64,000 nt of DNA from Ziziphus jujuba (taxonomy: Eukaryota > Streptophyta > Magnoliopsida > Rosales > Rhamnaceae), in NCBI RefSeq assembly GCF_031755915.1, contig NC_083384.1, positions 6,192,001-6,256,000 of the forward strand. Direction: 5' to 3'. Of the stretch, positions 33,245 to 43,972 are shown piece by piece. The stretch's first letter is position 1. Every line of letters begins with the position of its first letter. The translations under genes were made by a program, and so were the position numbers. The notes under the pieces are model-generated. The model worked only from the letters and a program-made list of their open reading frames with translations, made no database searches and was not told where the DNA came from.

Positions 33245-35486
33245 TTACATCAAGGACAACCGGCCTTTAAACAACAGACACAAAACAAAACTAATCAAAA
33301 CGACTACACTTTGGGCTAAATGAAACGGTGCTTGTGGAATTGAACAACAAAACAAACAATAGCTAATTAATAAAAAAGAAACGACGTCGACTGGGAAATC
33401 TTTATTGGTTTTCGGGACAAGAACAAGAGACCTCTTTCTGGAGGCAAGCCCAAAAATCTCATCGAGGTCAACATCATGAGGCTCAAGTACTTCTAGAGGC
33501 AATTCCCAATCGAAATGGTAAAAGAGACGAGCAAGTGCAATCTCTATGGTTGCTAATCCAAATGCAAAACCAGGGCAACCTCCAAATGGTACAAACTTGA
33601 ATTATTGATCCTTGACAAGATCAATATCTACAACACTACCATTCTTATTATCCTCATCATCAATAAACCTCTCGGGATTATAAACTAGAGAATCCTCCCA
33701 TGACTTTGGATCCCTTCCGATGGCAAAAGCGTTTATCACAACCCGAGTTTTAGCAGGTATTTCGAAGCCATCGAGAATGCATTTGTCCATGGATTCTCGA
33801 GGAGCCAGTAGAGGTGTTGGTGGGTGCAATCTCGATGTCTCCTTCACCACAGCTTTCATGTAATGAAGATGCTCAAGATGGGTCTCGTGCAATCTCCGAT
33901 GCGACTTTCCGAACCTCTTCTTGTGCTTTCTTCATCACTCTTGGGTGCCTCACCAACTCTATCATTGTCCACTCTAGGATGGCAGATGTTGTATCCGTGC
34001 CTCCTTCGAACATGTCCTGTACGTAATAAAATCAAATATTATCAAAAGATCGACGTTAGAAGTTAATTTTTATATTAATTTGGGGAAATAAAAAGAATCT
34101 AAGTAATGGAAATTAATTAATAAGCTAAGTAAAACTATCAAAATGTATTTTAACAAATAATTAACCACGCAATAAAAATCGGCTGTGTAGGTTAATTAGG
34201 CCTGCAATTGTATGTTGGGTGACAATCATCATGATAGGTTTGCTGGGTGGGAAGCGATCCAATCTTATTACACGCTGTGTACTTTAATTTTGAGAACAGA
34301 ACAATGAAGGTTTGAGAAATTACATATATTAAAGTTGATGAAAAATGGTACTTATCACGAATAGAATCCATATCTTATTTGGCTATATCCTTTTAATTAG
34401 GTTTTAACATAAAAAATCTAATTCACTTTTTAAGTATAGAGACAGGCTACTTACTCAGTTCATATGCCCTTCATATGAAATTGTGAATTCAAGAAACGCA
34501 AGCTAAAAAATTGTGGTAAATGATAAAAACAAAAAAAAAAAACAAAAAAGTACAGAGAGAGAAAAAGACACCATCCATAAAAAGACACGATCCATAACCA
34601 AAGCTTTGATATTTTCATCTGTAATGGGCACCTCCAAATCGTCTCGTTGCTGCAACCGAAGTAGAACGTCCAAAAAATCTTCCCCACTATTTCCCGTTGT
34701 TGTTTTTAATTCATTATTTTGTAAACGCTCATTGATTATTCCATCGCATATTTTTCTCAAATCGTTCAACTTCTTTTCCAACCTCCCACTCACCGAGTTA
34801 ACCCACTTCCACTCGGGGAAAAAATCTCCTACGCAAAACCCAGAAAGCAAAACATTAGTCTCCGTTATTACATCCAGCAGATCACGATTATTCCCGACCC
34901 TCTTCCCGAACGCCGCGCGGCATAGTGTATCATTCATAAGGTGAAGAACGCCTTGATCATGTTGAGCCTCGACCCGGACTGATTCCGGATCCAATCCAAC
35001 ATCCTGTTCACCTCCTCTTCCCTGACGAGTTGGAACGAGTTGATCCGTTTCAAGCTCAGCAACTCGGTGACGCAGATTTTGCGTGCTTGGCGCCAGTAGG
35101 GACCGGTTGGGGAAAAGAAGACGTTGGAACAACCAATGGATAGGTACTAAGCTGAGATCAACTGTGGGCGGGTTCCGAAGCCCTGGGCGTGGGTTTTGAG
35201 GGCCAGACGAGCCAGTCGAGAGGACGAGATTATGACGGTTGGGACTTGGCCTAGTTGGAGGTAAATGATGGGCCCGAGTTTGTGGGCCGGTCGTGCGAAG
35301 GTTATGTGGGGCATGTCTGTGAGGAGATGAAGGTGACCGATAATTGGCAAGGCAGCTGTTGGTGAGGGTGGCAACGGACATGACTGTGACGGTGAGTGAC
35401 CTGTACTACTACTCCATTTTCGGAGCCGAAAGATGCAGAAGAGGAAGGAGGCCAAGAGTAAGAGAGACTGAAAGACTGGAGACCAA
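33245..35486 (-). pseudogene. Cytochrome P450 pseudogene (CYP71-clan type)
   Basis: A two-exon A-type P450 on the minus strand, in order: N-terminal MDHFGLQSF (35486), a frame change to the LLLLASFLFCIF anchor, the proline-rich hinge, ALPIIGHLHLL, VIISSSRLAR, PTGPYWRQARKICVTELLS, a frame change near 34940, DTLCRAAFGKRVGN, and EDFLDVLLRLQ up to IKALVM at 34593. Exon 2 (from 34016, acceptor TACAG|GAC) has MFEGGTDTTSAILEW with the oxygen-binding GGTDTT, a frame change after ARDPS, KETSRLHPPTPLLAPRES with the ExxR motif, and PERF. A TAA follows DLVKDQ (about 33602). The heme loop reads FVPFGGCPGFAFG: relative to the family FxxGxRxCxG loop, three residues including the Arg are missing. Defects: TAG at 35147-35149, at least three frame changes, the TAA, the heme-loop deletion, and GA in place of GT at the exon 1 donor (34592-34591). 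Such enzymes oxidise specialised metabolites in the ER membrane. This copy is dead. Confidence 0.93.
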
Positions 35487-36827
35487 AATGGTCCATTTGT
35501 TTAAAACTTTAACTGTCTGGTTCTGCTGTTATGATCTGTTTGTTTTCTTCCATGATTGTGGAATACATATACATAACATAGCAAGCAGATAGCTGAAGTT
35601 AGAAATGTGCAAATTGTCTTTCCATTTATTTATTCTAATAAGCAAATAAATAAATTTAGTGTTAAATATAAATGTACCCTTTATATCGATTCGTTATTAT
35701 ACAAAGAATTTTCTCTTTTTTCTTGTTATAAATATTATGCAAAAACTTACACGTCATTTTTTAATGTGAAAAACTTAAAAGTCAATTGTTAACTGCAAAC
35801 CGTGCATTGTAAAAAAAAATTTAAAAAAAAAACTGCAACGTGGGCAAGTATATATATTTATTACGATGTCTCTGTCTCCTTTGTTTTATTATTATTATTT
35901 ATTTGTTGCTTTTTTTTTATTTCTCTTTAATACTTATTTCTAGCTGGTATGTTTGTCTGAAATATAGAATCTTATGAAAAATTTTGCCCAAAAAGAGAAA
36001 AAATCGTATCAGAATCTTACCTGGTTTTGAACCAAAAAGAAGTGCTAACGTATGGATTGATAAAATATTTTGGATTTTGATCAAGGGATGAGAGCGTGGA
36101 AGTTAAATGTACTACCAACGTCTGGATAAAATCATAATTTAGCCTCAATATCAATTGATTACTCCTTTTTTTTTTCCTTTTTTTTTTTTTTTTGCACTAA
36201 AAGAAAAACAAACTTTCTGATACGATTTATCAGTCCAGAAACTATTTTAAGTTAGTATATTTCCAATCATTTTTTACAACCCTATGAAAGTCTAAACTAA
36301 AAATTTATAACTTTTTCAGCCTCCTTTACCATTTGCTGTTCGCATAATGGATGCACCATAAAACACAAATAGAGCTTGCCACAATCAAACTCACAGCCTC
36401 GTATGTATTAATTTATTACTCTAATGCACATTTAATTTGTCTCTTTCTATAACATGCCATTCATAAAAAGAACTCAGAAAAATAATACGAAAGTAAGCAT
36501 AAAAAAAGTCTATATAACAAAAAAAATCATTATAAAAAATTTAAAAGGTTTCTCAAAATCCAAATGAAATCCACATCCTAAATTTATTAGTCATCAATTT
36601 TTTAAATTTAGTATAGGATTTTTTTTATCTCAAAATTTAATTTTATTTATTTATAATTAAAAAATAGACTTTTAATTCTTCAAAGACTTCTTCTTAATTA
36701 CTTCTGATATATAGGTGTGTGAAAGACTATTTTCTTTTCTTTTTCTTTTTTTATTCCCTTTTTTTTTTATCTTAAAAGAAATAATGATTCTTATAGCACA
36801 TATAAACACACGTCCTACTGGACAAAA

Positions 36828-36828
<1 letters not shown>

Positions 36829-36864
<36 letters not shown>
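36829..36864 (+). repeat. 36-base uninterrupted G tract
   Basis: A homopolymer of 36 G residues in otherwise very AT-rich DNA of segmental unit I. The corresponding place in units II (about 42264) and III (about 47358) has only short AAAACAG or AAACAGG sequence, so the tract expanded in this copy alone. Its exact length may be uncertain, because homopolymers are often misassembled. Confidence 0.8.
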
Positions 36865-38476
36865 CGGGAACAAATATATACACATACATATAAACCTTAG
36901 CATTTTCCCTTTTTTTTTTTTTCTTTTTTCTTTTTTTTTTTTTTTACAAAAATTATATCATATTCTATAAGAATTTTTCCTTCTTTTTTTTTTTTTTAAA
37001 AAAAAATTACAATGTATTCTCAATTAAAGTGGATGAGGATTTTACCCAAATTTAACCGAATTAATTCAAGATTTGTTTAGCGACTTTGAATATATTATAA
37101 TTGGATTCAAATCATATTTGGCGTAAAATCCAGAATCAATTTATATAACATGATTATTGAACATATCATTTTTTGAGTGGACTTGTTTAATTAAAAATTA
37201 ACATGTTTAATTAAATTGCCAATCAATCTAACACGATTATAGCCTACTTAAATAATAATTTAAATATGATTAATAAATCAAATTATAATTAATAAAATGT
37301 TATTACTAAATACATACTTATTTTAGATTGTATTTTTAATTTTCATTCTTTTATTTAAGAATATATAAATAAAATCATCAAAAAAAATATTTATTTACCT
37401 GAACATATATAATATATTTAATGTATGTATGGATTTATTGGGCACCAAATACATAATATATATACAGAACCATATTTAAAAATTGAATTGAAAACCAAAT
37501 GTTCGAAATTTTTAAAAGAATATAAACTAAAAAAGTATAAGTGTTTATAATTTATTCCAATAAATTATAAATAATATTTTGTTAATAAAGAAATAAATGA
37601 AGCAAAAAGAAACTTTGCTAAATACATTTGATTTTAAGAATAAATTTTTTAAAAATAATTTATATGTATTTTAAAATGTTTATCTTTTTAAAAATATTTG
37701 AAAAGATAAAGTACTTTCCCAATTTAATTTTCATGATTTTATATGGAGAAAATAAATTTTAAATAATTATTAAGAAAAAAAATACTTATTTTATTTAAAA
37801 AATACATATAAAAGTACTATTTAGGTGTTTTTTTAGTATTCATTGCATATGTGGTCATAAACTATATATTATGAAATTTTAAATAGAAAATTTGTTAGAA
37901 ATTAGCAAATTCACCAATAAAAGTGCAGGTTGACTGCAACCCCAATGCCTTTATCAAAAAAAAAAAAAAAAGACTTGTCATTCGTGGGGACAGCATGCAC
38001 AATATGACAACGGAGGCCAAATATGGAAAGAAAAAAATGAATAGACAGGTTAGTATCACCAAAAAGTCTCCATGTAATCAGAATATATGAAATAAAGGTG
38101 AAAGAGGGGCAGTATATGGAATCAAGGTCTATATTATATTGTACTTGAAAGAGGGAAAGTAGTTGGCATTATTATATGGGCAAACAGGTGGTGAAGTCAT
38201 GAAGATAAGTGACAAGGCTAAACTAGACAAGTGGAAGGCTGCCATCATCATGGAATAACTACCATGCGTGAGGAAAGAGGATATATTTATATATATATAT
38301 ATATATATATAAAGGAAAAATAATGTGCATGTATATATGCCCGTGCCATATATAATGTGCATGTATATAAACACTACAAATGATTTCCATTGACAAAGCA
38401 TATTTCCCCATTAACTTTGATAAAAATTATAACTTTCAAACTTTTTGGATTTTCTCAAAACTCGGGGGAAAAAAAA

Positions 38477-38657
38477 ATGGTTGAACGTGTTCGGCAACCT
38501 CATTAGGAACCAAACATTAAAGGCGATGCCGGCAATATCAAGATAAGGTAGTCATAACGGCGGTAGACAGAGCTTATGAGGCCCTGATGATGAAAGATGC
38601 AGTGCAGACAACACGGATGAGAAGGCTCAGAAATTTGTTGAGGGCTTGGAAAAAACA

Positions 38658-38688
<31 letters not shown>

Positions 38689-39201
38689 TGGTGCTCCGCT
38701 AATCTCCACCCTTTTCTTCATCTACAACACAACTGGAAACAGATTAACATTTGTTGGGTCCCACTATTGGGAAGGGCATACTGGGGATTGTCCATACCCG
38801 TTGCTGCTCGAAAGTGGTCAATGGGGTGCACTTCTTCACGTCCAGGAGTCTCGATATGCTAGATCCATTGCAGTTACCATATATCATGGTGAGGATGAGA
38901 AATGGAGATGCTTCTGACTGGATGTTGTCTTGGTACAATCCATACAATGACAACGACTGCCTTAGTGAATCTAATTTTTAAAAATCCGTATTGTGATTTG
39001 GTAAATATTTAAATTTTTTATTTTATTTTATTTTCCAATATGAGTTTTTAGTTTTAAATCATATTAATTTAAATGATATGCTGAATATAAATGTATTTTT
39101 CGATCTTTTATATATATAATTGCATACCTTGATCTTTCTATAATTTGTAGATTTATACTGAAATTAGTGAAGCTTATCAATTTAAGAGAATTGATTAGAG
39201 A
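38477..39201 (+). pseudogene. JIP-D: jasmonate-induced protein-like pseudogene cut by an LTR
   Basis: A plus-strand relative of JIP-A. The start ATG (38477) is followed by sequence matching exon 1, but with TGA as codon 4 and several frame changes. An (AT)n run with poly-A (38656-38690) interrupts the segment that encodes the QFVEGLKPKY region in other copies. Readable pieces include IYNTTGNRLTFVGSHYW, GHTGDCPYPLLLESGQWG and WMLSWYNPY, with frame changes between. Exon 2 starts at 39151 (acceptor TTTGTAG) and is broken at 39202, about 50 nt in, by an LTR-A copy. The rest of exon 2 is absent beyond the LTR. Confidence 0.88.
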
Positions 39202-41134
39202 TGTCAGGACCCGTCCAGAATTCCTTCTCGGAACCCTAAACAAGCCCTGATCCCAGAGAAATACCATCGAACATTCCAACGGAAAATCCGGCAGCACCTC
39301 CTCTAAGGGTAGGATTCACCAAATTTTTTCTGTACTGAAAACACACTTCTATAAACATCCCCTTATTCCTCCCACGTTACTACAAATTGATTCCACAAAT
39401 TTCAGCACTTCAAAAATAACAGCAACTCAGTGCATAAATAATAACTACACGTCCAATACAGTATACAGAGCATTATATAGATAAATGTGGAATTTATACA
39501 ATGACAGATAAGAAGTAATACAGGATGGAGAGGAAAAAGGAAAGAAATACTTCTTGGACTTTCGGCAACGAACTGAGACGTCGGGCTCGCCCCGGACGAT
39601 CAACGTCTCCCAACCTGGATCTAGGGGAATGGAATTTAAAAACGTGAGATGCTAATCATCTCAGTGAGTGACCCTATCTACTGAACACCTTTAATATTAA
39701 TAATATACCAAATAAAAGAATTTAATTAATCAATACCGAACAATTAAATAAATAAATAAATAAACAATTGAGATAATAATTTCTCTCAAAACCCTCACTA
39801 TTCAGTCTGTTGGAAATGTTCCCATTTTAAAACATTTTCGCAAAACCCGCTATTCGTACTTTCCGAAAACCAAGAGATCAATTAATTTAATAAACAACGG
39901 ATAAATAAATAAATACCTCAAATATAAATAAAATGTAATAAATTATAATAAATAATTTTTGTACTCTTTGGGGTTTGAAATTTCTATCCAAAAAATTATA
40001 CTTGACGCACCATACCATATACCAGTTATGCCCTCTGATACCCAGCGTCCCGAGCACCGACTGGTGGGGAAATTAAAGAGAGAAACTTGCAAATGGTACT
40101 TCGGCGTCCCGACAATACCGCTGTTGAAACCACCATCCCGGCTAAGGAGGGGGGTGGCTATGTGCACTATATCAAACTTGCCTGCTTATGGTCCAATGGC
40201 AACTCACGAGAGACATAATACTTGCGCGCTAAACCACATATATACTAGAACACCAATACTGTGTGAATGCGTCTAAAATAATTTTTAAATCAACTGTACC
40301 GTTTTCCAAAATTACCGTGGGAAATATACCAAATTTTCACACTTACCATCCCACATATTTTCATTCAACAAACCAGTACGAAAACATCGATAACAAATAA
40401 AAATAATTTCTCGCAACACGCGGTTCAACAAATAATATACCACGGGCATAATTATGAAAATTAAACCACCAATTTGAACAAATAATTTTCTTAAAATATT
40501 CAAACCAATTATGCCCAAAAATAATATAAAATCCAAACACAACAAATTACTGAAAATACTTGCTCATGTGTAATAAATACCATTTAATCACAATAATAAA
40601 AATCGGGGATTTCTTAATAACCCAAAAATTCCATTTAGCACATGAGCATAATTTCCCGATTATATTTAAATTCCATTTAGCACCAATAATATTTTTCCCG
40701 ATTATATTTAAATTCTACCACATGAGCATAATTTCCAGATATCAATCTAATACCACATAAATATAATTAATTATCCCAAAAATATTTTCGAAGGTGGGTC
40801 ACTCACCTGGAGTACGCAATTAACCCATGATCCACCATGGGATCAATTCCACGACTCACCCGTGCTCCTAGAACACAATTTACACATAGTCAAATAAATT
40901 AATATTTTATTCGGATAAATAATACCCGGTACCAGGGGGTCAAACACAAACGTTAACCAAAATGGTCGAATAATATACCGAATCGAAGCTCGTGGAACGA
41001 GGATCGCATTACCGGTCTCCATCGACCCCAATTCCACCGGAGGTGGCCGGAATTTGGCCGGAAAGTTTCGGCCGGTCTTGATTCCTTCGCATCTCACAAA
41101 CCACTTCGAATTTTAGAAATTGAAGGCCATATCG
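39202..41134 (-). mobile_element. LTR-A copy 10, truncated, inserted in JIP-D exon 2
   Basis: Minus-oriented LTR-A that begins TGTCAGGACCCGTCC at 39202 inside JIP-D exon 2. It runs through the GACGTCGGGCTCGCCCCGG hairpin arm (39578-39596), GAGATGCTAATCATCTCA (39646), CAGCGTCCCGAGCACC (40043), GAAGGTGGGTCACTCACC (40789) and GGTGGCCGGAATTTGGCC (41042). It stops abruptly near 41134 in the GC-rich half, without a TGTTACA end. The missing half and the missing JIP exon indicate a deletion at this junction. Confidence 0.85.
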
Positions 41135-43109
41135 TCTCGTTGTTGCATCCAAATCGTCTCGTCTTTTTTTTTTTAATTTTTTATATATCATACAAAGATT
41201 TAAACGTCATTTTCTAAGGTGAAAAGCTTAAATTTCAATTGTTAACTTCAAAACGTCCATTCTTTAAAAAAAAAGAAAAAAAAAAAAACTTGCAGCTAGG
41301 GCAAGTATCCTTTATTATTATTATTATTATATTATTATTATTTATTTGTTGTTTTTTTTTTTATTCTCTTCAATATTTATTTCTAGCTGGCATGTTTGTC
41401 TGAAATATAGAATCTTATGAAAACTTTGCCCAAAAAAGAAAAAATCTTATCAGAATCTTACCTGGTTTTGAACCAAAAAGAAGTGCTAACGTATATATTG
41501 ATAAAATATTTTAGATTTTGATCAACAATGTTTGGATAAAATCATAATTTTCACTCAATATCAGTTGATTACTTTTTTTTTTTTTTCCTTGAAAGAAAAG
41601 AAAAGTAAACCTTTTAATGAGATTTACCAATTTAGAAACTATTTGGATTAGCATATTTCTAATCATTTTTTACAATCCTATGGAAGTCTAAACTAAAAAT
41701 ATATAACCATCATATATATTCCCCTTTATCATTTGTTATTCGCAAAATGATATGCATTATAAAACACAAATAAAGTTTACCACGTTCGAACTCACAACCT
41801 CATATGTGTCAATTGATTCCTCTAATGCACATTTATTTTGTCTCTTTCAATAACATATCATCCACGAAAAAGACATTAGGAAAATAATACGAAACAAAGA
41901 ATAAAAAATAAAAAATAAAAATTGTATATGAAAAAAAGTCATTGTAAAAAACTTAAAAAGTTTTCCAAAGTCCGTATGCATTGCACATCTTAAATTTTTT
42001 AATCATCAATTTTTTAAATTTAATATAGGATTTTTATCCCAAATTTTTTTTATTTATTTATAATTAAAAAAAGACTTTTGATTTTTCAAAGTCTTCTGCT
42101 TAAATTACTTCTGATTTATGGGTCTGTGAAAGATAACTTTGTTTTTGTTTTTAACTACCATGCCAGCTGTCAAGGCTTTTCTTTTCTTTTTTATTTTTAT
42201 TTTTTTGGTTAAAATAAATAATGATTCTTATATCACATACAAACATACGCCCTATTGTACCAAAACAGAAAAAAGCCTATATACACACATACATATAAAC
42301 CTTAGATTTTTTTCTTTTTTTTATTTTTACAAAAATTATAATATATCCTAAATTAAAGTGGATGAGATTTCACCCAAATTTAATCGAATTCAGATTTGTT
42401 TAGCGGTTTTGAATTTAGTATGATTGAATTTAAATCAAATTTGGAGTCAAATCCCTAATCAATTCATATAACAGTTGACTTATTTAATTAAAAATTAACA
42501 TGTTTAATTTAATGTATCAACCATTAATACGATTATGGCCTATTTAAATTATAATTTTAAATAAGATTACTAAATCAAATTTTAATTAATAAAATGTTAT
42601 TACTAAATACATATATACTTATTTAAGGTGTATTCTTAATTTTCATTCTTTTATTTAAGCAGAAAAAATAAAATCATCCAAATAATATTTGAAATTTTTT
42701 AAGAGAATTAAATATCAAGGTGTTTATAATTTATTCCAATAAATTATAAAAATTATTTTTTTTTCCAATAAAGAAATAAATGAAGTGAAAAGAAACTTTA
42801 GCAAATGACATTTGATTTAAGAATAAAATTTTTTTAAAATAATTTATATGTATTTTAAAATGTTTGTCCTTTTAAAAATATTTGAAAGGATAAAGTACTT
42901 TTCCAGTTTTATTTTAGTGGTAAATATTATCAGGTTAGTAGAAATCAACTCTTTCTCCAAGGTAATGAGGACAATTTGTCTTTTCATTTAAAAATTTTCG
43001 TCCAGTTATGCAAGGGGACAACATCCAGAACAATGAAAAATAGTACAAGAAGAACAAGCAACGATCACAAAATAAAAAAGAAATAAGAAATACTTGAACA
43101 TCATTTTTA
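41135..43109 (+). repeat. Segmental repeat unit II (no gene)
   Basis: It starts with a trace of P450 exon 1 sequence (ATCGTCTCGTTGTTGCA, 41136-41152; compare 34642-34657). It then repeats the unit I markers: TCATACAAAGATTTAAACGTC, TATTTATTTCTAGCTGGCATG (41373), CTTACCTGGTTTTGAACC (41458), TTTACAATCCTATGGAAGTC, AATTTAATATAGG and AAATTATAAAAATTATTTT. The unit ends near 42920 without any JIP gene. The last part (42920-43109) shows no match. The open frames are AT-rich noise. Confidence 0.7.
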
Positions 43110-43472
43110 TCTTGATTGCTTATTATACAAAGATTTTTTTTCTTTTTTTCTTTTTTTTTTTAATAAATATTATACAAAGACTTAAACATCATTTTTTAAG
43201 GTGAAAAGCTTAAACGTCAATTGTTAACAGTAACCCATCCGTCCATTCTAAAAAACATAAAAAACAAAAAAATGAAACCTGCAACTTACGCAAATATTAT
43301 TATTATATTTTTAACAAATCACGTGTTTTACAAGTTATTTAAATTTTTTTAATTTTTATAGTTGAAATCCATTATCTCATATATATTTATATATAAATTT
43401 ATTTATATATATATATATATATAGACATAGATAAAATATGTTCGAGCATTGAAATTATTCTTTTGATCATGC

Positions 43473-43522
<50 letters not shown>

Positions 43523-43972
43523 TCTATGCTAATTTAATTAGGATGTCTCTTTCTCGTATGATTTTTTATTATTATTATTTATTTGTTGTTTTTTTTTATT
43601 TCTTTTTAATACTTATTTCTAGCAGCCATGTTTGTTTGAAATACAGAATCTTATGAAAATCTTTGCCCAAAAAAATAAAAAATAAAAAGAAATCTTATCA
43701 AAACCTTATCTGGTTTTGAACCCCAAAACAAAGTGGTAATATAGATTGGTAAAATATTTTAGATTTTGATTAAGGGATAAGAGCGTGGAAGTTTAAAGCA
43801 CCACCAACGTCTGGATAAAATCATAATTTTCACTCAATATCTATTGATTAGTTTTTTTTTTTTTTTCATTGAAAGAAAAAAAAAATTCTAAATTTATCAA
43901 TTCAGAAACTATTTGACTTAGTATATTTCTAATCATTTTTAACAATCCTATAAACTATAAATATATAATCTT
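43110..43972 (+). repeat. Segmental repeat unit III, first part
   Basis: Third copy of the segmental unit: TTATTATACAAAGATTTTTT, GGTGAAAAGCTTAAACGTC (43200), TAATACTTATTTCTAGCAGCC (43607), GAATCTTATGAAAATC, CTTATCTGGTTTTGAACC and AATCATTTTTAACAATCC. It includes an (AT)n run (43398-43423) and a (TTA)n run of about 14 units (43478-43520). A solo LTR at 43973 interrupts it, and it continues at 46860. No gene is seen. Confidence 0.75.

Larger units (their letters stand above)
35680..39201 (+). repeat. Segmental repeat unit I, ending in JIP-D
   Basis: First of three degenerate direct repeats. Markers in order are TTATAAATATTATGCAAAAACTT (35726), TAATACTTATTTCTAGCTGG (35928-35947), GAATCTTATGAAAA, CTTACCTGGTTTTGAACC (36018-36035), TTTACAACCCTATGAAAGTC, AAATTTAGTATAGGATTTTT, CACATATAAACACACGTCC and AATTGAATTGAAAACCAAATG (37480). 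After this comes the JIP upstream region and JIP-D. Units II (from 41170) and III (from 43110) show the same markers in the same order. No gene other than JIP-D is seen; poly-T runs and a 36-base G run give spurious frames. Confidence 0.8.

Noticed and set aside
43478..43520. (TTA)n run and the many (AT)n runs as possible CRISPR or origin sequences
   Set aside because: They are simple microsatellites in a plant nuclear genome. There are no spacers and no repeat-spacer pattern.
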